A stretch of DNA of 34,667 nucleotides from Opitutaceae bacterium (GTDB taxonomy: Bacteria; Verrucomicrobiota; Verrucomicrobiia; Opitutales; Opitutaceae): NCBI GenBank assembly GCA_003151495.1, contig PLXR01000039.1, positions 1 to 34,667 of the forward strand, given 5' to 3'. Position 1 is the first letter of the stretch. Every line of letters begins with the position of its first letter. This document shows positions 24,538 to 32,584 of this stretch, in pieces. The notes under the pieces were generated by a model, which made no database searches, was not told the origin of the DNA, and saw only the letters and a program-made list of their open reading frames with translations. The translations under genes and the position numbers were made by a program.

Positions 24538-24568
24538 GGCTTTGCGCGCCGACTCCCCTTGCAAAGCC
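24538..24568. promoter_or_regulatory. 8-bp inverted repeat before the lipoprotein gene
   Basis: GGCTTTGC (24538-24545) and GCAAAGCC (24561-24568) are perfectly complementary with a 15-nt loop, 27 bp upstream of the lipoprotein ATG and within the 115-bp divergent region. It could be an operator or an mRNA hairpin. Confidence 0.35.
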
Positions 24569-24594
24569 CCGGCCCGGCCCCTAGCCTTCAGGGC

Positions 24595-25221
24595 ATGGCC
24601 CTCCGTCGCCTGAGTCTCATCGCCGCGATCCTTGCCCTCAGCGCGGGGTGCTCTCCCTCCGGGGGCGACGCTCCCCCCGAGGCCTCCCCCCAGACCCGCG
24701 CCTACCTCCAGGCGCTGGGCGTCGTGCGCTCCCAGCTGACAGCAGACAACGCCGGCGCCATCCCGGCCATGATGAGCCGCCAGGACTCGGAGCAACTGAC
24801 CGAGCAGGTGGCCCGCCTGGGCCACTTCCGGCACGACCTGGGCTCGCTCGATGACGCGGGCGTTGACCCGAAGGCCGTGCAGCTGCAGAGGGGCGTCGGT
24901 GCCTCGCTCGAGGCCTACCGCTCGGTCTGCCTCGACGCCGCGGAGCTGTTCCGCGAGGTGAAGGACGCGGACGCGAAGTTCCCCGCGCATGCGCCGGCCT
25001 CCAGGGCGATCGCCAAGTCCATGCAGATCCAGCGGATGAACACCCTCGCCGCGCTCGATACGCTCCTTGCCGCCACGGACGACATCGACCTCACCCCGGG
25101 CGCGGGGGTGAACTTGTCCCCGATCATCGCCGCGGTCCGCTCCGACCGGCGGAAGCTTGAGCAGGCGACCGAGGCGGAGCAGGCCCTGGCGAGGCAGGTG
25201 TCGGCGGCCCCCGCGCCGTAG
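24595..25221 (+). CDS. predicted lipoprotein of unknown function
   Basis: A 208-aa protein. The N-terminus MALRRLSLIAAILALSAGC is a typical lipoprotein signal with the lipobox LSAGC, so cysteine 19 would be acylated. The mature part begins with a Ser/Pro/Gly/Glu-rich spacer and continues as long alanine-rich helices (LTEQVARLGHFRHDLGSL ... AYRSVCLDAAELFREVK ... RAIAKSMQIQRMNTLAALDTLL). I do not recognise a family. Its end lies only 7 bp from the convergent purU stop. Confidence 0.8.
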   Translation: MALRRLSLIAAILALSAGCSPSGGDAPPEASPQTRAYLQALGVVRSQLTADNAGAIPAMMSRQDSEQLTEQVARLGHFRHDLGSLDDAGVDPKAVQLQRGVGASLEAYRSVCLDAAELFREVKDADAKFPAHAPASRAIAKSMQIQRMNTLAALDTLLAATDDIDLTPGAGVNLSPIIAAVRSDRRKLEQATEAEQALARQVSAAPAP

Positions 25222-25228
25222 CCCGCTC

Positions 25229-26083
25229 TCAGTCGAAGATGATCGTCCGGTTGGCGCAGAGGAACACGCGGTCCTCGTTCAGGAGCTTGAGCGTGTTGGC
25301 CAGTACCGTCCGCTCGATGTCGCGCCCCGCCCGCGCCAGGTCGTGGGGCGTGTACGAGTGGTCCATCGGGATCACCTGCTGCATGATGATCGGTCCCTCG
25401 TCCAGCTGGTCCGACACGAAGTGCGCCGTGGCCCCGATCACCTTCACCCCGCGGTGGAACGCCTGGTGGTAGGGCCGGGCCCCCACGAAGGCGGGCAGGA
25501 AGGAGTGGTGGATGTTGACGATCCGGTTGCGCCACGCCGACACAAACCCCGGGCTCAGGACCCGCATGTATTTCGCCAGGACGATGTAGTCGGGGTTCAA
25601 GGGCCCTATGAGCTCCTGCAGCTGCCCCTCGTGGGCCTCGCGCTCGAGCGTCCCGTGCGGGAGGAAGTGGAAGGGGACCGAGAACTTCTCGGCCAGCGGC
25701 TGCAGGTTCTCATGGTTGCTGACGACAGCCAGGAGCTTGGCGCCCAGCTCCCCGTAGGAGTGGCGGACCAGCAGGTCCGCCAGGCAGTGGTGCTCCCGCG
25801 AGACGAGGACGACGATCCTGCGGGGCTCGGCCATGCGCACATGCACCACGGACCCCTCGGGCAGGAGGTCCACGATGGCCGACCTCACCGCCGCGCCGTC
25901 GAGGGATCCCCGGCACCCGGTCCGCATGAAGAACCTCTGGGTCTCCGCGTCCACGAACTCGTGGTTCGAGGTGACGTTGGCGCCCGCCCTGAAGAGGACG
26001 CCCGTGATCGCGTGCACAAGGCCGGCCCGGTCGGGGCAGTCGACCAGGAGGACGTGCTCGGGGACTACGTTGGCCTCTTCCAC
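25229..26083 (-). CDS. purU: formyltetrahydrofolate deformylase
   Basis: A 284-aa enzyme that hydrolyses 10-formyl-THF to formate and THF. An N-terminal ACT domain (about residues 8-85: HVLLVDCPDRAGLVHAITGVLF ... NVTSNHEFVD) is followed by the formyltransferase fold. The conserved SNHENL, NIHHSFLPAFVGARPYHQAF with the catalytic Asn/His, GATAHFVSDQLDEGPIIMQQ with the catalytic Asp, and DIERTVLANTLKLL are all present. The GTG at 26083 gives normal length; any longer version would overlap the upstream oxygenase gene. The formate released may supply PurT, which is not in the window. Confidence 0.93.
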   Translation of the reverse strand: MEEANVVPEHVLLVDCPDRAGLVHAITGVLFRAGANVTSNHEFVDAETQRFFMRTGCRGSLDGAAVRSAIVDLLPEGSVVHVRMAEPRRIVVLVSREHHCLADLLVRHSYGELGAKLLAVVSNHENLQPLAEKFSVPFHFLPHGTLEREAHEGQLQELIGPLNPDYIVLAKYMRVLSPGFVSAWRNRIVNIHHSFLPAFVGARPYHQAFHRGVKVIGATAHFVSDQLDEGPIIMQQVIPMDHSYTPHDLARAGRDIERTVLANTLKLLNEDRVFLCANRTIIFD

Positions 26084-26114
26084 CGGGCAAAGCTCGCGAG
26101 CGCCAAACGGGGAG

Positions 26115-27542
26115 TCAAGCCGACCGTCCCCGCCCCCGGAGGTAGCTGATGACGTCCCCGGCCCCGTAGCTCTCCCGGCCGGGCTCCAGCAGGCGCACAA
26201 GGTCCGAGATCTCATTGCCGGCGGTAACGAGCGCGGGCTCGCGTTCCCCGTCGCGGAGCTGCCCGAGCCCGACGGTCGCCGCAAGGCCGTTGCACAGGCA
26301 CTTGCGCCCGACCGTGTCGGCAACGTCCCCGCCCTTCCTCAGGTAGTCCTCGACGGGCTCGCCCGAGCAGCGGAAGCCCACGCCTCCGTCCTCCTTCACG
26401 TAGGGCTGCCGGAGGTATCCCAGGTCGCACACCCGCTCGCGCGCCTCGTAGCACTTGGCCTCGGACAGGGTTCCAGCCATCTCCGCCACCTTGAACGGGA
26501 ATCCCGTCGGCGACGCGGCCGGGTCGGTGAACACCCGGGCCGTCCCTGCCCTGCTTGCGCGGATGGCGTCGCGCTTGTGCACGGTCTCGATGCCCGACTC
26601 GTCGCAGAAGGCGAACGCCGTCCCCACCTGTATCCCGAGGGCGCCCTGCCTGTGCGCGGCGGCGAGCCTCTGCGGGCTCGCCTGCCCTCCCGCGAGCCAG
26701 AACGGCAGCCCGATGTCCCGGATCTTCGCAAGGTCGGCCACGTCCCTCGGCCCGTAGACCGGCTCCCCCCTTGGGTCGAGCTGCATGGGGCCCCGGGGCG
26801 GGGCGTTGTGGCCCCCGGCCACGTCGCCCTCGATGACAAACCCGTCAACGCGGCCGTTCGACTTCTTGGCGAGCGTCAGGGCGAGCGTCGCGGACGACAC
26901 GATCGCGAGGAAAACGGGGCGCCTCAATGCCGGGGCTGCCCCCCCGCAGAATTCCTGGGGGTCGAGCCTCGAGAGGTACTCCTCGTCGGGAAGGGCCCCC
27001 TCGACATCGACCCGGAGCGTCGCCGGCTGCCCCGCCGCCAGCTGGTCCAGGATCCCCGGGATCGATCGGGGGATGCCGGCCCCCATGAGCACGTAGTCGA
27101 CCCCGGCCAGCATCGCCCCGAAAAGGGAGGGGATCGTCGCGATCTGGACCTTCTCCAGGAGGTTTATGCCCACGAGCCCCTTGTGGCCCTCCTTGGCGAG
27201 GTACACCTCGACAAAGTTGGCGGCCACCGTGAGCTCGATCAGCATGGGGCTCAGCTGGAGGGTCGGAAGCGGGATTCCTCGGTAGGGCGAGGCGGGGTCC
27301 TTCCCCCCGGCGATGAAGTGGGCCTCGATCACCCTCTGCGCGACGCCCGGGACGGGGAACGCACCCAGGGCACGGCGCATGTCGCCGCCGGGGTCCCCCT
27401 CCGCGAGCCTCCTCGCGAGCACGACCGCGAGCAGCGTCCCCGAGACGACACCGAGTTCGCCCGCCTGCGACACCGCGCGCGCAAGGCGCCAGTTCGAGAC
27501 CGCCACCCCCATGCCCCCCTGGATGATCGCCGGATGTGCCAT
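26115..27542 (-). CDS. nitronate monooxygenase/2-nitropropane dioxygenase-like flavoenzyme
   Basis: A 475-aa FMN-dependent TIM-barrel protein. The N-terminus AIIQGGMGVAVSNWRLARAVSQAGELGVVSGT is the family signature of NMO and FabK-like enzymes. DGFVIEGDVAGGHNAPPRG carries the GGH motif with its catalytic histidine, followed by LAGGQASPQRLAAAHRQGALGIQVGTAFAF, the FMN-phosphate site. A C-terminal cysteine-rich part (RVCDLGYLRQPYVK, FRCSGEP, RKCLCNGL) is longer than in simple NMOs and is seen in the larger subgroup. The natural substrate is uncertain; nitronates are only one option. It is probably transcribed with purU, which starts 31 bp downstream. Confidence 0.85.
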   Translation of the reverse strand: MAHPAIIQGGMGVAVSNWRLARAVSQAGELGVVSGTLLAVVLARRLAEGDPGGDMRRALGAFPVPGVAQRVIEAHFIAGGKDPASPYRGIPLPTLQLSPMLIELTVAANFVEVYLAKEGHKGLVGINLLEKVQIATIPSLFGAMLAGVDYVLMGAGIPRSIPGILDQLAAGQPATLRVDVEGALPDEEYLSRLDPQEFCGGAAPALRRPVFLAIVSSATLALTLAKKSNGRVDGFVIEGDVAGGHNAPPRGPMQLDPRGEPVYGPRDVADLAKIRDIGLPFWLAGGQASPQRLAAAHRQGALGIQVGTAFAFCDESGIETVHKRDAIRASRAGTARVFTDPAASPTGFPFKVAEMAGTLSEAKCYEARERVCDLGYLRQPYVKEDGGVGFRCSGEPVEDYLRKGGDVADTVGRKCLCNGLAATVGLGQLRDGEREPALVTAGNEISDLVRLLEPGRESYGAGDVISYLRGRGRSA

Positions 27543-27957
27543 TATCTTGGGAATTCAGCAATCCGGGGCGGCGCAACAGGGGGAGGCTTGGGGTGGTTGG
27601 CCCCGCCGGGGCTCAGCATTGGGTGGCCTAGAACCATACGCGTCCGGCGAGCCTACTCCCGACGGCCGCCAAACGGAAGGAGGAATCGTCGGGCCCTCGA
27701 GGTATTAGCGCGAACGGGGGCACGCGGTTTCCGGGCTGAAACCCGCGGAATGGGCGCCGTTGGCGGGAGCACCCGTGAAGTCATGCATTTTCGCCGTTTG
27801 CCCGGATCGCCCACCTGCAGGTCAGGGGGTTCGCCCTTTCCCCCTCGCACCCAGCACGGGCGTAGGCTCCATTCCGTCTCGATCGGGGCCATGGTCCTCT
27901 CTTGGATGGGTGGGACTCTGGTTACACGGGAACGATGGCACCGTCCCATCCGTTGCC
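27543..27957. other. 415-bp gap between two minus-strand genes
   Basis: No convincing gene was found; the small open frames here are shadows of the neighbouring kinase. Contents visible by eye: a hairpin at 27723-27747 (CGCGGTTTC, 6-nt loop, GAAACC with one bulged C, then GCG), and a GGATGGG/CCCATCC pair at 27904-27951 just after the hybrid kinase stop, which may help end that transcript. I recognised no riboswitch consensus. A promoter for the flavoenzyme must lie here, but I could not place it. Confidence 0.4.
27904..27951 (-). terminator. possible terminator of the six-PAS kinase
   Basis: GGATGGG (27904-27910) and CCCATCC (27945-27951) pair perfectly but enclose a 34-nt loop. An overlapping GGGAC/GTCCC pair (27912-27916 with 27943-27947) is an alternative fold. 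It lies 6 bp after the kinase stop. There is no T-run, so this is weak. Confidence 0.25.
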
Positions 27958-30900
27958 CTAGATTCCAGTCGTGTTGGCCTCCATGGCCGAGTGTACGGCC
28001 ATCGCCAGCGTATGGACGGTGATGGGCTTGAGCAGCAGCTCGCAAATGCCCACCTCTTTCACCCGATCCGGGGGAACGGCAATGCTGTTTCCGGTCGTGA
28101 TGATTATGGGTAGGTCCGGCCGGGCCTTCCTCAGCTGAATCGCCAGGTCCAGGCCCGTCAATCCGGGCATCGTCTGATCGGTAATGACGGCCGAATAGCG
28201 CTGAAGGTCGGAGCGCACGAGGGCGAGCGCCGCCTCCGGTCGCGTGACAAAATCGGCCACATATCCGAGCTCGGTGAGGATTTCCTGTCCCAAGCTACCC
28301 ACCAATTCCTCGTCATCCACGACAAGGATTCGCTCGCCATTCCCACGTGGAGTCGGGCCCTCATTCGCCTCAGGCGGGTCAGCCTTGCCCGAGCATGCAG
28401 GGAAATAGAGGTTGAAGATCGTTCCGACGTTGGGACAGCTGGAGGCCGTGATCACCCCGTCGTGGCCGACCATGATTCCGTGGACGACCGCCAGGCCTAT
28501 CCCGGTGCCCTCCCCCCCCATCCTCGTTGTGAAGAAGGGCTCGAATATCCGGAGGATCGTCGCGTTGTCCATGCCGCAGCCGGTGTCCTCGACGGACAGG
28601 CGGGCATAGACCCCTGGCCGCGGCTTGGGATGCTCGGACTCCGGAAACCGCGAATCGACCAGGAACCGCTTCAGCACGACCCGCATGCGTCCGTTGCGAC
28701 CTTTCATCGCATGCCAGGCGTTGGTCCCCAGGTTCATGACTATCTGGTGGATCTGCGTGGCGTCGGCGAGCACCGTGGGGGTTTCCTTGGATATCAGTAA
28801 ATCGAACTCGATCGTCGCGGGAATCGACGCGCGCAGGAGCTTCAGTGCCTCCTCGACGACCGGCCCAAGCTTGATTGGCCGGCGCTCCAGGGGCTGCTGG
28901 CGGCTGAATGTGAGAATCTGCTGCACAAGGTCCGTCGCGCGGCGGGCAGCCTGCCGCACTGCGGTCAGGCATTGGGCGATTTCCGGGGCGCCCTGCAGCC
29001 TCATCTGGGCCAGCTCGGCATAGCCGGTGATGACGGTGAGGATGTTGTTGAAGTCGTGCGCGATTCCCCCCGCCAGTGAGCCTATCGCCTCCAACTTCTG
29101 GGCCTGGCGGAACTGCTCCTCGAGCCGTTTCCGCTCGCTGATGTCCTGGGCGATCGTGATCACGCAGTCGGGACTGTCACCCAGGGCCCACATAGCGGAG
29201 ACTGTGACGTTCACCCACACCTCGGAGCCGTCCTTCCGGATATAGCGTTTCTCGTGGGAATATTCGCGAATCGTCCCGTCCCGCATCGAGCCGATCATCT
29301 CAAAGTCGCGGGCGACATCCTGAGGATGGGTGATGTCCGCGACCGTGAGATCCTCCAATTCATCCTGGCTGCGGCCAACAATCTCGGCAAAACACGCGTT
29401 GACCTGGAGGAAACGCCCGTCGCACGCGTCAACTTGTGCGACGCCAACCGCCGCCTGCTTGAACAGGGCCTCAAAGCGGCTCTTGCTGGCCCGAAGGGCC
29501 TCCATCGCGAGCTTGTGTTCCGAGATGTCGTGGTGGGAGATGACGACGCCCCGCCTTCCACCGGTGAGGGGTGACACACGCATCCTGAACCATCGTGTGC
29601 GCACAGGCCCTCCCCCGAGGTAATCAAGCTCGTAGACGGCGGACTCCCGTCCAAGCACGGCGCAGACGCCCTTTGCCACTTGATCCGCGGCCGCCGCGTT
29701 GCCCTGTACCACGTATTTTTGGCAGATCTCGACGTAGCTGGAACCGAGGAGGTCTGATCCGCTGCCGCAATCAACCATGATCAATTTCCTCCACGCGTCG
29801 TTCACGGCAATGATGATCCCGAGTCCGTCAAGGACCACCACCCGGGACGCGATCGAATTGAGGACGTCCTCCGTGAATCGAGCGCTATCGCGCAGCGCCC
29901 CCTTGGCTTCGACTTGGACGGTCACGTCCATGAAGGTGACGATTACCTCGGCAATCTTCTTTTGGTCCGTCAGGACGGGATTTGCGTTTACCAGTAGCCA
30001 GATGCGTCGGCCCAAGGCGGGTCGGTCCAGGCCAAGGATAAACTCCCTCACCGGCTCCCGTGTTGCAAATGCGCGCCGGTAGGGCAGGTCCTCCTCCATC
30101 ACGGGGGACCCATCGGCTCCCACCCTGCTCCATTCGGCATCGAATGGCGCGCGCGTGGACATCTGCGCCCCGGTGACTCCCAGGAGTTCCGTTGCCTTGG
30201 AGTTGAACGCGGTGATGCGCATGTCGGCGCCGTGCACGATGACACCCGCCTCCAGGCCCTGGAGCATTGTCCTATAACGGAGCTCGCTCGACGCCAGAGC
30301 GGCATCCGCACGCCTGCGCTCGGTGATGTCCTCCACCATGCCGACCAAGTAGAGTGGCTCGCCTCCCGAGCCCCGCACAATTGAAACAGTGAGGAGCCCC
30401 CAGATCACCTGCCCGTCTTTTCGGCGGAAGCGCTTCTCCATCTGGTAGCGCGATGTCTTCCCCGCCACGAGATCGTCCCACTTCACCCTTTCCTCGGCAT
30501 ACTCCGCGTCGATGCTGAGATCCTTCACGGTTAAGGCGCAAAGCTCATCCCTGCTGTAACCAAGCAACTCCACCAAGGTGCGGTTGCAATTCGAGATTCG
30601 GCCGTCGGCACATCCCACAAGGGCGATGCCAATGCCCGCCTCCTCAAATAGGCTGCGGAAGCGGTCGTCGCTGTGGCGCAGACTCTCCTCGACGCCCTTG
30701 CGCTTCGTTATGTCGCGTACGAAGACGAAGTTGTACTCCTGCCCGTCAAATTCGAGCCAGTTGAGGTCGATCTCGACGGGAAACACCCGGCCGTCCTTTC
30801 GGCGATGCTGCGACTCGAAATGCATCCGCTTCTGCTCGCGCCACTGCTTCCAACATGATGGCCATTGCGCGATGTTGAAGAGCGGATCCAGGTCCGTAAC

Positions 30901-31470
30901 CAACATGGCAAGCAGCTCGCTCTCAGTGTAGCCGAGTTGCTCGCATGCTACCCGGTTCACCCTGAGGATGCGCGCGTCGCTTGCGACCCAAAATGTGGGA
31001 ACCGACGAATTGTTCACCGAGAACTCGCTGAGCCGAAGCGCGCGCTCCGAGCGCTTGCGTTCGGTGATGTCCCGGATGTTGCATTGGATGACTCTCTCTC
31101 CATCCACAAGGTAGACGTTGCTGACGAATTCAACGTCCACGTTTCGGCCGCTTTTGGTAACCAGCGGAAGGTCGTCGTAGCGGACATACTTCTCCCGCTG
31201 CAATTTCAGGAATCGTTCGTGATTGGCGATGACGTTCTTGAAGGAGCCCAATTCCCAAACCTCCCTTTGCAAGAACTGGTCCTTCGGCATCCCAAGCATT
31301 TCGACCAGATACGGATTCACGTCCACAATCATGCCGGTGTCGGCATCCAAGATCAGGATGCCATCCTTGGCCGTTTCGAAGAGACGGCGGTAACGCAACT
31401 CCGACTCCTTCAAGGCGCTTCCATTGAGTTCCAGTTTTCCGACCGCACGGAGATTGTCGCCGAGTTGCAT
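27958..31470 (-). CDS. soluble hybrid histidine kinase with six PAS domains
   Basis: A 1170-aa cytoplasmic protein with no membrane segment. PAS domains occupy about 25-137, 148-257, 265-385, 395-520, 530-655 and 660-782, most ending in the D-I-T/S-E-R/H-K signature. HisKA carries H805 in GGIAHDFNN, then the ATPase has [11 protein letters not shown]1 DTGCGMD (962-968), FEPFFTT and G2 GGEGTGIGL (985-993). The C-terminal receiver has D1052/D1053, D1098 ([12 protein letters not shown]) and K1148. All relay residues are intact. The ATG at 31470 follows AGGGG at 7 nt and begins a domain-like sequence; the longer open frame upstream is not family-like. Codon use (more CGT, GAA, GAT, AAT, TTG) differs from that of the middle of the window. 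The many PAS domains could sense redox or ligands; no cofactor-binding residue was identified. Confidence 0.93.
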   Translation of the reverse strand: MQLGDNLRAVGKLELNGSALKESELRYRRLFETAKDGILILDADTGMIVDVNPYLVEMLGMPKDQFLQREVWELGSFKNVIANHERFLKLQREKYVRYDDLPLVTKSGRNVDVEFVSNVYLVDGERVIQCNIRDITERKRSERALRLSEFSVNNSSVPTFWVASDARILRVNRVACEQLGYTESELLAMLVTDLDPLFNIAQWPSCWKQWREQKRMHFESQHRRKDGRVFPVEIDLNWLEFDGQEYNFVFVRDITKRKGVEESLRHSDDRFRSLFEEAGIGIALVGCADGRISNCNRTLVELLGYSRDELCALTVKDLSIDAEYAEERVKWDDLVAGKTSRYQMEKRFRRKDGQVIWGLLTVSIVRGSGGEPLYLVGMVEDITERRRADAALASSELRYRTMLQGLEAGVIVHGADMRITAFNSKATELLGVTGAQMSTRAPFDAEWSRVGADGSPVMEEDLPYRRAFATREPVREFILGLDRPALGRRIWLLVNANPVLTDQKKIAEVIVTFMDVTVQVEAKGALRDSARFTEDVLNSIASRVVVLDGLGIIIAVNDAWRKLIMVDCGSGSDLLGSSYVEICQKYVVQGNAAAADQVAKGVCAVLGRESAVYELDYLGGGPVRTRWFRMRVSPLTGGRRGVVISHHDISEHKLAMEALRASKSRFEALFKQAAVGVAQVDACDGRFLQVNACFAEIVGRSQDELEDLTVADITHPQDVARDFEMIGSMRDGTIREYSHEKRYIRKDGSEVWVNVTVSAMWALGDSPDCVITIAQDISERKRLEEQFRQAQKLEAIGSLAGGIAHDFNNILTVITGYAELAQMRLQGAPEIAQCLTAVRQAARRATDLVQQILTFSRQQPLERRPIKLGPVVEEALKLLRASIPATIEFDLLISKETPTVLADATQIHQIVMNLGTNAWHAMKGRNGRMRVVLKRFLVDSRFPESEHPKPRPGVYARLSVEDTGCGMDNATILRIFEPFFTTRMGGEGTGIGLAVVHGIMVGHDGVITASSCPNVGTIFNLYFPACSGKADPPEANEGPTPRGNGERILVVDDEELVGSLGQEILTELGYVADFVTRPEAALALVRSDLQRYSAVITDQTMPGLTGLDLAIQLRKARPDLPIIITTGNSIAVPPDRVKEVGICELLLKPITVHTLAMAVHSAMEANTTGI

Positions 31471-31491
31471 GGATTGCCCCTGTTCTAAATA

Positions 31492-31527
31492 TATACCCCC
31501 ACAGCCAGGCTGAATATTGGGTGTATA
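31492..31527. promoter_or_regulatory. TATAC-inverted repeat upstream of the six-PAS kinase
   Basis: TATACCCCC (31492-31500) and GGGTGTATA (31519-31527) match in inverted orientation at 8 of 9 positions, centred about 40 bp upstream of the kinase ATG. On the minus strand the proximal arm also provides a TATATATTT stretch that could serve as a -10 region. This may be the operator of the kinase gene. Confidence 0.35.
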
Positions 31528-31832
31528 CCTACTAGGCGATCCGCGCCCGCGGATCCTCCTACGGTTCTCGAATATGCCTAATGCGTGGCGGCTATGGGGA
31601 TCTGGCTGACCGAATGGAAACGAGGAGCCCTCGATTCCGAATTGCCCCGAACGCTGCGCCTTGGGAGCTGACCGGAATACCACCTCTCCCCGGACGCCGC
31701 GATGGAGCAAGCATTCGCCCTGATAATCGCAGCAGAACCCTTAACGAGTGGAGAAAGCCATTCCGCGAAATTGCTTGTCAGCCCGTTTTCAACAAACCGT
31801 AATGCCGACTCTTTGCCGGTTGGATTGAGCAA

Positions 31833-31871
31833 GGGCGCGGTAGCCAAGTGGTAAGGCCGAGGTCCGCAAAG
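31833..31871 (+). pseudogene. truncated tRNA-Cys (GCA), 5' half only
   Basis: Starting at 31833-31834 the sequence reads GGCGCGG (acceptor strand), TA, GCC-AAGTGGTAA-GGC (D arm with GG), then GAGGT and the loop CCGCAAA, giving anticodon GCA. From the next base (GACGTATC) it departs from the ACCTC needed to close the anticodon stem. No TpsiC arm (GGTTCGA-type) or acceptor 3' strand follows within 150 bp. It therefore holds positions 1 to about 38 of tRNA-Cys and ends at the anticodon loop. Position 33 is C rather than the near-universal U. It is not functional as it stands. Breakage at the anticodon loop is a common crossover position for integrases that use tRNA genes. Confidence 0.65.
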
Positions 31872-31991
31872 ACGTATCAGTATTATTGCTATATCTTGTC
31901 CGTTTTTTGGATAAAGTGTAGAAACTCGAGTGTAGAAGAGTGCGGGCACGTGGGCCCACCGACCTGACGGCGCTACTTTAAATAAAACCGC

Positions 31992-32510
31992 TTAATGGCT
32001 CGGCCGCCGGCGCGCAATCAGAGAGGCGGGCACGGGTCCTGGATCCGGTGTTTGTGAACCCGCAGCTCCTCTTAAAGCTGTCGCAGTCCCTCGAGTCGGC
32101 TCAACCAAAATCTGCTTCCGGACCTCGTCGCGAAGGTAATCTGACAGTTCCGCTTGCTTCATACATCGACGTTCCATCTCCGCCTTGATCCAGGCCACAA
32201 TCATATGGGCCCGAGCGAGTGCCATCGTCTTCGTAGAAAGTGCCAGCGTGGTTCCGCAAGGGCAGTTTGCCATCGCCAAGCCGCCTATTGGGTGCGGCGA
32301 GTTATAATTTCCCAACTCCATATCATAGTTCAAGCTTGGCCAGAGTCGTTGGCTCGCAAGAACATACTCCGGTAGCGTTGCAAAGACGCGGCCGCAATTC
32401 ACGCAGGTTTTCGGGAAAAGACCTTCATAAAACTCGCGAAGCATTTGGATAATATCGCCTTCGGTCATGACGGGAGGATTCGGGTAAGCGCCATCATGAC
32501 TCGTGCTCAT
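31992..32510 (-). CDS. uncharacterised CxxC/CxC protein
   Basis: A protein of 172 aa from the ATG at 32510. An alternative ATG at 32588 would overlap the stop of the upstream PEP-CTERM gene (ATGA), and another at 32468 begins right at MTEGDIIQML; none has a clear ribosome site. The core reads FYEGLFPKTCVNCGRVF, then YDMELGNYNSPHPIGGLAMANCPCGTTLAL, then helices WIKAEMERRCMKQAELSDYLRDEVRKQIL. The four cysteines CVNC and CPC probably bind one zinc ion. I believe it belongs to a family found near two-component genes in Verrucomicrobia but cannot name it. A function in signal output is only a guess from context. Confidence 0.6.
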   Translation of the reverse strand: MSTSHDGAYPNPPVMTEGDIIQMLREFYEGLFPKTCVNCGRVFATLPEYVLASQRLWPSLNYDMELGNYNSPHPIGGLAMANCPCGTTLALSTKTMALARAHMIVAWIKAEMERRCMKQAELSDYLRDEVRKQILVEPTRGTATALRGAAGSQTPDPGPVPASLIARRRPSH

Positions 32511-32584
32511 GTTTAGGCGAACGTTCAGGACTGCATGAGGCAATCCTTGGCCGGATAACGGAGGAAACGGTGGGTTTGCCGTTT

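Larger units (their letters stand above)
31471..31991. other. 521-bp gene-free region with tRNA fragment
   Basis: This stretch is clearly less GC-rich than the preceding 27 kb and holds no convincing coding region. A 123-codon open frame on the minus strand crosses the tRNA-like sequence and has no family features. It contains an inverted repeat at the kinase promoter side and the 5' half of tRNA-Cys, both listed separately, followed by an AT-rich stretch with a T6 run (about 31912). Confidence 0.45.

Noticed and set aside
27543-27957. Riboswitch or small gene in the 415-bp gap
   Set aside because: Hairpins are visible but no known riboswitch core could be recognised and no ORF has supporting features.
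31578-31949. 123-codon minus-strand open frame
   Set aside because: It crosses the tRNA-Cys fragment and the kinase promoter region and has no family features or ribosome site.
31833-31990. Intact or intron-containing tRNA-Cys
   Set aside because: No sequence able to close the anticodon stem and no TpsiC arm or 3' acceptor strand was found downstream, so only a 5' fragment is claimed.
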